Source: Granulicella sp. UBA5172
GTDB lineage: Bacteria; Acidobacteriota; Terriglobia; Terriglobales; Acidobacteriaceae
Assembly: GCA_002413385.1 (NCBI GenBank)
Contig: DHWW01000093.1
Location: 1,551-6,697, forward strand
Reading direction: 5' to 3'
DNA length: 5,147 nt
The notes beneath the pieces were generated by a model that made no database searches, was not told the origin of the DNA, and was given only the letters and a program-made list of their open reading frames with translations. Positions 1 through 5,147 of this stretch are shown piece after piece (within the stretch, counting starts at the first letter, position 1; the number at the start of each line of letters is the position of its first letter). The translations under genes and the position numbers were made by a program.

Positions 1-1
1 A

Positions 2-454
2 TTCAAGAACGGTTCGCTGGCGCTGGTTGCTGCAGTCTTTTTACCGGCTTCCTGCATCCTTTGCGCGTCGCAATCACCGCATCGATCGGAGACGGTAGCT
101 TCCGCTGCGTTCCCCGACCTACCGAGCGAGGCGTTTGTTGCGACCTGCACAAGGGTTGACAACCCCACAGATATTCAAAAGGAGGCGGCCGTCGCTTGCG
201 CGTATTACATGGCTGGAGTGGCCCAGGGGATGCTGCAATACGTAGGGGCGCTCAAACATTTCGGTGTCGATCCCAGGATCAATCTCTGCTTCCCAGCCAA
301 TACAGAACCAGGACAGCTCGTGAAAGACGCTGTCGATTACATGAAAAAGTACCCACACATGAAGATATCCGGCGGCGATATGGCCTTTTTGGCAATCTTG
401 TCTAAATACAGCTGCAGCATCAACGAACCGAAAGACAAACCTTCGCAACCCTAG
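2..454 (+). CDS. Rap1a/Tai-like secreted small protein, 5'-partial
   Basis: The frame is open from position 2 to TAG at 452-454 (150 residues), with the start left of the window; the first internal ATG (209) would remove half the domain. Residues 5-22 are hydrophobic after a lysine (KNGSLALVAAVFLPASCILC), as in a Sec signal peptide. Cleavage near residue 22 is plausible; the PASC stretch is only a poor lipobox. The mature part has cysteines at 49, 66, 96 and 138 in the contexts ATC, CAYYMAG, NLCFP and KYSC, matching the Rap1a/Tai pattern I know (C...CxGYxxG...CIP...YPC), where the cysteines form disulfides. Characterised members bind and block type VI amidase effectors in the periplasm; most relatives are uncharacterised, so immunity is inferred from resemblance. 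It converges on the polyvalent-protein gene with no spacer between the stop codons. No effector gene is visible here. The promoter and ribosome binding site are outside the window. Confidence 0.68.
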   Translation, partial: FKNGSLALVAAVFLPASCILCASQSPHRSETVASAAFPDLPSEAFVATCTRVDNPTDIQKEAAVACAYYMAGVAQGMLQYVGALKHFGVDPRINLCFPANTEPGQLVKDAVDYMKKYPHMKISGGDMAFLAILSKYSCSINEPKDKPSQP

Positions 455-1457
455 CTACTTGTGCGGTGCTCCTACCACCGCATCCCACGCGTTGGGGTTC
501 TCGATCTTGCCAGCGTTTGCCTTGGCGCACGTAGTGCGTGATCCTGAAGCCCTCGGCAGTCGCCGGGACGCCTGCCGATACCATCGCGGCTTGCAGGGCA
601 TCCAAGCCGATGCCGGTCCAGTCCTTGTCTTCCTTGTCGGATAGCGCTTCCACTCCAGCCTTCACGCCCATGGTAGCTATGTTCGCAATCGGAGAGAACT
701 GCACATCGCCCTTCGTCTCGATTGCTTTTGCAACTTGCCCAAGGAGCGGAATCGTTTCTATCGGGAATAGCAGCGCACGATTGGCCGCCCAGCGGCCCCA
801 ACTCTCTCCCTCCTTGGGCCGTCTGCTTTGGACGAACGCGCCAATGACCGAGGGGATAATGAAGGCCATCGCCGATCCGTACGTGAACTTCCCTGCGCGT
901 GCGGCAAAACTGCCCTGGTTGGGCGCAGCAGCTTTGTGAATCTGCTCGTCGATCTGGTTGAACTTCAAGTTTTCGAAACCGCCCAGCGTTGTTATCACCT
1001 TCCAGAAGTCGCTATTCCGCATGATCGCGGGAATGTCTTTGGGCGCATTCGATCCAAGGCCCGTCCGCACCGCTCCATCCGCTATGTGCATCGCCTGGTA
1101 GTGCGCCTCGTTCTCGGGGAGATCGACGCGCTCCTTCAGCGCTTTCTGGTAGGCCGCATCCCAAAAGGGGAAGGACAGCATGTGGTCCATGAATTGCAGC
1201 GGCATCATCCCGGCTGCGCCCAGCTTCTTCCAGGCACCCTCCTGCGAAGTCCCATTGTGAAGGCTCTGCTGATAGTCCCGGTCAAGATTGTCGCCCCTGA
1301 AGCGCATTTCATTGGGCGAAGCGTCCCGAATCTCTTGCGAAATTTCGAGTGGGTGAGCAAGGAACTTCACAAACGATGACGACCATTCCCGAGGAGAAAC
1401 ATGATTGAACATGGCGGTGGCGTGGGTAATATGCAGCAGGGTAGTAACCGGGTTCAA
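420..1457 (-). CDS. Polyvalent protein, C-terminal piece
   Basis: This piece is in the same frame as the middle piece and separated from it only by the amber codon and four further codons. Its ATG at 1457 sits inside the conserved sequence LNPVTTLLHITHATAMF and has no clear ribosome binding site, so independent initiation is doubtful. Counting from that Met: residues 84-110 are MMPLQFMDHMLSFPFWDAAYQKAL; 126-141 are ADGAVRTGLGSNAPKD, matching the C-terminal domain of phage polyvalent proteins (LPD38-like by memory); 195-210 are hydrophobic (AMAFIIPSVIGAFV), followed by FPIETIPLLGQVAKAI. After about residue 314 the frame is wrong: QDREPQRVGCGGRSTAQ is a shadow. Shifting one base gives KIENPNAWDAVVGAPHK and the stop at 455-457, so the true end is 455, not 420. 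The C-terminal domain has no known catalytic residues that I can name. Confidence 0.78.
   Translation of the reverse strand: MNPVTTLLHITHATAMFNHVSPREWSSSFVKFLAHPLEISQEIRDASPNEMRFRGDNLDRDYQQSLHNGTSQEGAWKKLGAAGMMPLQFMDHMLSFPFWDAAYQKALKERVDLPENEAHYQAMHIADGAVRTGLGSNAPKDIPAIMRNSDFWKVITTLGGFENLKFNQIDEQIHKAAAPNQGSFAARAGKFTYGSAMAFIIPSVIGAFVQSRRPKEGESWGRWAANRALLFPIETIPLLGQVAKAIETKGDVQFSPIANIATMGVKAGVEALSDKEDKDWTGIGLDALQAAMVSAGVPATAEGFRITHYVRQGKRWQDREPQRVGCGGRSTAQVARVAKVCLSVR
462..482 (+). terminator. Stem-loop just past the convergent stop codons
   Basis: TGCGGTG (462-468) pairs perfectly with CACCGCA (476-482) around a 7-base loop, starting 7 bases after the Rap1a-like stop. No T-run follows on the + strand, and it lies within the last codons (VVGAPH) of the opposite gene, so an intrinsic terminator is only possible; a Rho-dependent end or chance pairing is equally likely. 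Confidence 0.3.
505..530 (-). other. Frameshift site 2 (one extra base)
   Basis: The frame reads ITHYVRQGK and then loses sense (RWQDREPQRVGCGG). Dropping one base, for example C515 of AAACGCTGG, gives GKAGKIENPNAWDAVVGAPHK split as GKAG and KIENPNAWDAVVGAPHK, then TAG at 455-457. The restored tail resembles the short ENPN.-D-VVGA endings of polyvalent proteins. Confidence 0.75.
828..872 (-). other. Hydrophobic segment of the C-terminal domain
   Basis: AMAFIIPSVIGAFVQ is followed by the basic SRRPKEG. It is about 15 residues long, short for a full transmembrane helix, and contains a proline. It could be a membrane-associating helix or the core of the domain. Confidence 0.5.
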
Positions 1458-1469
1458 GGAAAGAGACGC

Positions 1470-1472
1470 CTA
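1470..1472 (-). other. In-frame amber (TAG) codon interrupting the polyvalent gene
   Basis: The reading is LRANLV, then TAG, then ASLSLNPVTTLLH, with no frame change; the codons on both sides keep the family-like pattern. This is one substitution away from several sense codons (for example CAG, TGG, AAG, GAG, TCG or TTG). Confidence 0.85.
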
Positions 1473-2126
1473 GACGAGGTTCGCTCGCAACATCCGCAGC
1501 CCCGCCGAACCATCCTTCATCCCCTGTACAGCGCTTCCATTTTTGTCATTGATCAGCGTTCGCGCCCAGGGCATGAACTTTTCTTCGTGGGCCGGGCCCA
1601 GCGTCTCGCGGAGCGTATCTCGAATCCCCTGGTCCATCAGCAGTTTGTTGAGCACGTGAATCACCTGGCGGTGAGTGATGTCCTTCACGACCTTCGCCAC
1701 ATGCTGAGTCAGTGTCTGTTCGTAATCGAACCGCAGCGGGCCGCCGTATCCCGTCCGCGCCTTCATATTATTTCGAGAGGTAGTCGCCCGCGTGTATCCG
1801 CCCTCCACCAGGTTCTGCACCCTGGTTCCCGCATCAGCTTCGGCGCCGCGCTTGGAGAACCGTGTGTCCATGTCAACCGGGTAGTATCCACCGTCCAGGT
1901 GCATCATCGTGCCATCGGCTGTCTTCACATCGAGCGGGACGTGTGTGACCATGACTGGCGGTAATCCGGTTTCGCTCTTCTCCAGGTCGGACTGTGCCTG
2001 CCCGAGGGGCTTCAGCATGTCCCACTTGTCCTGAATGAACTGCCACTCTTCGCGGGTCAGCATTCCGTCCTTGATCTTGTCGACCAGGGACGGGTCGAAT
2101 CCGCGATTCGTGAAATTGTGGTCCTG
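1470..2126 (-). CDS. Polyvalent protein, middle piece (GGYYP block)
   Basis: This second frame of the same gene is closed upstream by a TGA at 2139-2141 and becomes protein-like from about 2126 (QDHNFTNRGFDPSLVDKIK). A gene caller would start at the ATG at 2063, but I see no convincing Shine-Dalgarno there and the reading continues naturally upstream, so that ATG is most likely an internal methionine. The segment contains TREEWQFIQDKWDM, then GGYYPVDMD at 1866-1892, then a helical stretch rich in H, V and K (TLTQHVAKVVKDITHRQVIH), as in the region of polyvalent proteins just before the C-terminal domain. It ends at TAG 1470-1472. The following segment continues in the same frame, so this stop splits one domain. 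No enzymatic motif is recognised in this piece. Confidence 0.75.
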   Translation of the reverse strand, partial: QDHNFTNRGFDPSLVDKIKDGMLTREEWQFIQDKWDMLKPLGQAQSDLEKSETGLPPVMVTHVPLDVKTADGTMMHLDGGYYPVDMDTRFSKRGAEADAGTRVQNLVEGGYTRATTSRNNMKARTGYGGPLRFDYEQTLTQHVAKVVKDITHRQVIHVLNKLLMDQGIRDTLRETLGPAHEEKFMPWARTLINDKNGSAVQGMKDGSAGLRMLRANLV

Positions 2127-5100
2127 AAGCGAAATTCGTCAGACGGTCAAGGTTTGATTCATTGCCCATGTTCAGCGCCATCGAAATAATCTCGTGACGA
2201 GAGGTAGGCTCTGTGACCCCTTCGATCGATATCTTTTTGAGCATATTCATGCGCTGCTCCGGCGTCATCTTTTCCAGAGAATCGCCAGCGTCCTTCGTCA
2301 CCTGCGCATGCAGGCCGTATTCCTTACCCTCCGCGTCAGCCGCCAGGTTCCACAGGTTGTCGTGCCAGGGCCCAGTCTTGCCGCCATCCAGCCGGTTGAT
2401 CAGGAATTCCATGCGCGTCATCATGGCTTCCCCGCTTTGGAGGTAGCCTTTGCCCGTCTGCACCGCAGTCTTGTTGCGCTCGAATAACGGCTCCGGATGC
2501 GACCGCAGCGACTCCCGCGCCCGCACCTGCATCGCCTTCGACGCGATGTCGTACTCAATCTTTTTCCCGTCGATTACCTCATGGAGATCCTTATAGGCCA
2601 GCGTCTTGATGTTGGTCAGTGCGTCGTGGAGCTGGTGCAGCTCGCTCAGTGGGATGGTGCGATAGTTGGCCGTCCGATTCTCGTTGTACATCGCATCGCT
2701 GATGGCCGGTTCTCTGTCCATCTGCTCGTACTGATAGTTTGCCCACTCGGCGAGCGACATGGTGGTCGGCGCGGTCCGTGGCATGAACGCCATTTCGTAC
2801 CGCGCCATCAGCTTGTTGAACTGCGGCAGATTCTCAGGGCCAGACTTGCCCAGGTTCTGCTGCACCGTCTTCCCCTGTGCCCGCTTCCTGAAGGGCTCGA
2901 ATTGCCGGGTCACGTAATCCTGCTGTTGCTGCTCTGCGCGAAATAAGAAATGGTTCAGCAGACCCTTGTGCTTCGCCTCGGCGGCGGCTGCATAGTCGCC
3001 TTTCGCGAAAGCCTCAAGGGATTCACGCTGATACTTCCGGCTGGCATCAAGTTTGCGCATCGGCTGCAGGTCGGCGGCAGACTTCTTCTGAGTTGCCTCC
3101 TCCGCCCGTTGCCGGTAGGCCTCGAGCGGCGCGGCCTCAATCACGGATTGTATCCCCTGCTTCTGACCTGTCTTCTGCGCTTGCAGCTCCGCAACCTTGC
3201 GCTTCAGCGCGACCAACTCTGCATGCTCGATCTTCGCGCGGTTGTCATTCTCCAACGCCAGCCGCGCCTGATCATCCAGGGTGCCGTCGTAGCGGATGTC
3301 GCCATGCTTGGCCGTCATGTACGCGCGGGTGGCTGTGTCGATCGCCTCACTGCGCCGCGGCGCCGCCTCCAGCGCCTTCATCATCTCTTCGCCAGAGCCG
3401 AAGCCGTGGATCTCCGCAGCCGTTTCCGCGTCCGTTCCACCCTCGGTGCGATAGATTCCCCGATGCAGCTCCTGCAACGCCTTCACCCGCTCCTCGCCAA
3501 ACTGCTCGACCAGCGCAGCGCGGTTCAGGGTCAGCGGCGTGCCGTCTTCGAGTTCGCCCTTGCGCAGCGACTTGATTGCCTTGTACACAGGCTGCGCGTC
3601 GACAGTGTCGGTCACACCCTGGCGAACGTTCTTCTCTTCGTCGCGCCACGCCTCGGAGCGATCGCGCACCGCCGCCTCGTTCAAGCGGCCGAGGATGTAG
3701 GCCTTCGCCTCTGCGACGGTCGTCTGATGGTCTTCCGCATGTTGTTTGAACTGCTCTTCCGTCCATCCAGCTTCCTCGGGAGTCTTGAATTGTTGCGGCC
3801 CAGCTTCGTCCGCCGCCCGGTTGACGCCATCCTCGGCGGCATACATCCGGTCGAAGACATCGCGAATCTCGGGAGACAGTTCTACGCCCAGGGAAGAGGC
3901 TTTCTTGTAGACCGAACCCAACCAGACGGCGAAGCGCTGAAACGTCCCTTTGAGGCCGGGGCTGGGAGCTTTGCCTTCGCGGAGGTACTGCTCGTTGGCC
4001 TGCGCCCACTTCTCATGCTGCTCGGTAGTGAGCGGTTCGCCTTCCTTGGCGTCGAGGAAGTGCAGCACCTTGTTGTAATCGCCCTTCAGCGTTTTGCTGG
4101 AACCCTCACGGCTGGCAAGATCGCGCAGCATGAACAGGTAGGCGTGCGCAGGCTCATGGACGAACGTCGACAGATCGCCAATCTTCGTCTTGCCAATCTC
4201 AAACGATCCATCCGGGAGCGTGCGGAACCATCCCCGTGGCTGGCCGGAGGCTGGCTTGACAGCGTTCGCAGCCAGCTTGGCGTGTTCTGCGTCGACGCGG
4301 ACGCGCGCGGCATCGACTCTTGCGGAGAGTTTATAGTCTGCCGGGTTTTCCATCGCTTCGTTGTAGAGTTTGCTGTGCTCGGCCTGAGCTGCCCGCAGGG
4401 CTGCCGTGCGGGGATCTGCATCGCGCAGGCTTTGGTACTTCTCCTGCGCGGAGAGCCATACCTCATCATCCCCGCGCGCCGCCGCCTCGATGGCCGTCCG
4501 CGCAAGGTGGTCTTGCTCGGCCGTGAGCGGAACACCAGTCGCCGCCGCCCGCTCCCGTAACGTGACGAGGGTTGGGTGATCTTCTCCCGCCGGCGTAGCG
4601 GGAAGGTTGTGGAACCATTCGGGAATTTGCGACTGGAAGAGGGTAGGATTGTCGCCGGTGCCGTGAAACAGAGGCGAGTTCCGCTCCATTTCGCCAGCGG
4701 CCTTGCTGATATCGCCCGTGGGAGAGCGCATCTGCTCTTCCATCCCCTGCTGTTGCAGGTCAGCCCTGGCTTGGTCGCCCTCGGCAACCATCGACTCCAT
4801 GCCGGGAAATATACGGTCGTCGCTTACTTTCCGTTGGAAGAGGGGGTCTTGCTGGCTGGAGGCTTCAGCTTGTGCAGCTTTAGAAACTGGCTTATCACCC
4901 GATCCTGCTGCTCCGGGGACAACTTTAGAGAGTGCTTCGCGGATGCTTGTGTAGGCTCGCTGCTTGATTTCATTTGCGTTCGCTCCCTTTTGTGCCAGCT
5001 CCTTCGCTGCGCTGTTCAGTATATCGTCAACCGGGCCACTGCGCGTACTCTCATGGTCGTATAACATCTGCGCTTGTTCCGCGTTGGCAGCGATCTCCGC

Positions 5101-5147
5101 GTTCTTCTTCGCGTTGATCTTCTGGCCCTTGACCTTTCCCAGCACTT
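1873..5147 (-). CDS. Polyvalent protein, N-terminal piece with zincin metallopeptidase domain
   Basis: This is the first open segment of the interrupted gene. The GTG at 5145 is at the very edge with no visible ribosome binding site, so the real start is probably outside. Numbering from that GTG: residues 1-100 are charged and helical (KGQKINAKKNAEIAANAEQA); 101-171 hold two PLFQ/TLFQ motifs; 300-440 are a metallopeptidase domain with HEPAH at 330-334 and NEQYLREGKAPS at 384-395, whose E385 is a candidate third zinc ligand; 450-630 contain a conserved stretch ending in GFGSGEEMMKALEAAP; 635-760 are strongly coiled-coil-like (LVALKRKVAELQAQK, AEQQQQ); 770-1000 stay helical. Meaningful sequence stops at about residue 1006 (near 2128). 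The last ~85 residues (RPVPGRQDQGR and on) are arginine/proline-rich and out of frame. The family role is peptidase activity, likely after delivery into the host; the substrate is unknown. Confidence 0.82.
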   Translation of the reverse strand, partial: VLGKVKGQKINAKKNAEIAANAEQAQMLYDHESTRSGPVDDILNSAAKELAQKGANANEIKQRAYTSIREALSKVVPGAAGSGDKPVSKAAQAEASSQQDPLFQRKVSDDRIFPGMESMVAEGDQARADLQQQGMEEQMRSPTGDISKAAGEMERNSPLFHGTGDNPTLFQSQIPEWFHNLPATPAGEDHPTLVTLRERAAATGVPLTAEQDHLARTAIEAAARGDDEVWLSAQEKYQSLRDADPRTAALRAAQAEHSKLYNEAMENPADYKLSARVDAARVRVDAEHAKLAANAVKPASGQPRGWFRTLPDGSFEIGKTKIGDLSTFVHEPAHAYLFMLRDLASREGSSKTLKGDYNKVLHFLDAKEGEPLTTEQHEKWAQANEQYLREGKAPSPGLKGTFQRFAVWLGSVYKKASSLGVELSPEIRDVFDRMYAAEDGVNRAADEAGPQQFKTPEEAGWTEEQFKQHAEDHQTTVAEAKAYILGRLNEAAVRDRSEAWRDEEKNVRQGVTDTVDAQPVYKAIKSLRKGELEDGTPLTLNRAALVEQFGEERVKALQELHRGIYRTEGGTDAETAAEIHGFGSGEEMMKALEAAPRRSEAIDTATRAYMTAKHGDIRYDGTLDDQARLALENDNRAKIEHAELVALKRKVAELQAQKTGQKQGIQSVIEAAPLEAYRQRAEEATQKKSAADLQPMRKLDASRKYQRESLEAFAKGDYAAAAEAKHKGLLNHFLFRAEQQQQDYVTRQFEPFRKRAQGKTVQQNLGKSGPENLPQFNKLMARYEMAFMPRTAPTTMSLAEWANYQYEQMDREPAISDAMYNENRTANYRTIPLSELHQLHDALTNIKTLAYKDLHEVIDGKKIEYDIASKAMQVRARESLRSHPEPLFERNKTAVQTGKGYLQSGEAMMTRMEFLINRLDGGKTGPWHDNLWNLAADAEGKEYGLHAQVTKDAGDSLEKMTPEQRMNMLKKISIEGVTEPTSRHEIISMALNMGNESNLDRLTNFASGPQFHESRIRPVPGRQDQGRNADPRRVAVHSGQVGHAEAPRAGTVRPGEERNRITASHGHTRPARCEDSRWHDDAPGRWILPG
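2110..2138 (-). other. Frameshift site 1 (one extra base)
   Basis: Upstream, the good frame reads GNESNLDRLTNFA; downstream, the good frame reads QDHNFTNRGFDPSLVDKIKDG. Going from one to the other needs removal of one base, most simply a T of GCTTCAG (2124-2130), which joins them as ..NFA-QDHNF... The downstream frame has a TGA at 2139-2141, so the lesion must lie below that point. No classical slippery heptamer is present. Confidence 0.75.
3826..4248 (-). other. Zincin metallopeptidase domain (polyvalent-protein type)
   Basis: This covers residues 300-440 of the N-terminal piece. It opens with PDGSFEIGKTKIGDLSTFVHEPAHAYL in two adjoining parts: a short strand-like region, then the active-site helix. 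HEPAH fits HExxH: H330 and H334 as zinc ligands and E331 as the catalytic base. About 50 residues on, NEQYLREGKAPS carries E385, in the place where I expect the third ligand. TFQRFAVWLGSVYKKASSLGVELSPEIRDVFDRM then closes the domain as amphipathic helices. The spacing and YLREGKAPS wording match what I recall of phage polyvalent metallopeptidases, which usually read HESGH or HELGH. Confidence 0.85.
4144..4158 (-). other. HEPAH zinc-binding active site
   Basis: Codons CAT GAG CCT GCG CAC encode H330-E-P-A-H334. The metal-binding histidines and the catalytic glutamate are all present, so this site is not decayed even though the gene downstream is broken. A proline directly after the glutamate is unusual for the helix of an HExxH site. 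Confidence 0.85.

Larger units (their letters stand above)
455..5147 (-). pseudogene. Large polyvalent phage/mobile-element protein, 5'-partial, interrupted
   Basis: One ancestral reading runs from the right edge to a TAG at 455-457 (about 1,560 residues in the window), but it changes frame near 2110-2138, meets an amber codon at 1470-1472 and changes frame again near 505-530. Protein-like sequence continues across each lesion, and the order of conserved blocks is that of phage large polyvalent proteins: linker with LFQ motifs, HEPAH metallopeptidase, long helices, GGYYP block, AD..VR...GS.APKD block, hydrophobic segment, and a short tail ending ENPNAWDAVVGAPHK. Known relatives occur in tailed phages and conjugative elements; they are thought to enter the recipient with the DNA and act against host defences or remodel the host. 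Both frameshifts behave as one extra base. This is either a real pseudogene or a product of sequencing error; reads would decide. If the lesions are errors, it is one intact long CDS starting outside the window. Confidence 0.8.

Noticed and set aside
179..405. AAGGAGG at 179-185 followed by a TTG at 196, an apparently well-spaced start
   Set aside because: The resulting peptide has no protein-like features; the AAGGAGG codes for part of QKEAAV in the Rap1a-like frame, whose cysteines lie on both sides of it.
119..448. Minus-strand ORF downstream of the polyvalent stop
   Set aside because: It is antisense to the Rap1a-like gene, and its initial codons are simply the readthrough frame after the TAG at 455-457.
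1401..1964. Plus-strand ORF of 187 codons
   Set aside because: It is antisense to the GGYYP block and the amber junction and has no motif or ribosome binding site support.
2110..2138. Programmed ribosomal frameshift
   Set aside because: There is no X XXY YYZ slippery heptamer and no stop codon positioned as in known +1 sites; a second unrelated +1 lesion and an amber codon in the same gene favour mutation or error.
2950..4560. Long + strand ORF of about 536 codons opposite the polyvalent gene
   Set aside because: It is rich in L, R and V, has no recognisable motif, and lies exactly antisense to the well-supported metallopeptidase and helical region; it is a codon-bias shadow.
4630..4675. 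PLFHGTGD resembling the H-G-T start of an ADP-ribosyltransferase
   Set aside because: The downstream motifs of that fold (a Y/S-containing strand and a final glutamate motif) are not visible before the peptidase domain begins; three residues are not enough.

Overview
The window is filled by two convergent genes that meet tail to tail near position 455. I see no RNA gene, CRISPR array, insertion sequence or tRNA. Base composition is moderately GC-rich throughout and looks even. That, together with a periplasmic protein of the Rap1a/Tai type, suggests a Gram-negative bacterium (Proteobacteria or Acidobacteria are possible), probably in or beside a prophage or other mobile element. The sequence alone does not settle the taxon.

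Positions 2-454 (+ strand) are the 3' part of a small secreted protein with four well-spaced cysteines. It resembles the Rap1a/Tai immunity family (periplasmic antagonists of type VI secretion amidase effectors, and many uncharacterised relatives). Its start lies left of the window. Its reading frame is open from the first bases and reads as a signal peptide followed by a mature domain.

Positions 5147-455 (- strand) hold one giant coding sequence whose start lies right of the window: a phage-type 'large polyvalent protein'. In order it has a charged helical N-terminal part, a zincin metallopeptidase domain with HEPAH at 4144-4158, a long helical and coiled-coil middle, a GGYYP-containing conserved block, and a C-terminal domain with an AD..VR...GS.APKD motif and a hydrophobic segment. 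Proteins of this class are known from phages and conjugative elements and are thought to be delivered into the host with the DNA.

As given, this gene cannot be read as one protein. It has a +1 frameshift near 2110-2138, an in-frame amber codon at 1470-1472, and another +1 frameshift near 505-530. Correcting all three gives one sequence of about 1,560 residues within the window, ending in a stop (455-457) that directly abuts the stop of the + strand gene (452-454). The gene is therefore either a decaying pseudogene or carries sequencing errors. The separate ORFs a gene caller would report (1873-5145, 1470-2063, 420-1457) are pieces of one protein, and the last stretch of the first and third are out-of-frame tails.

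No operon can be shown. The link between the two genes is positional only; a secreted immunity-like protein next to a phage gene would fit a cargo ('moron') gene, but this is inference.
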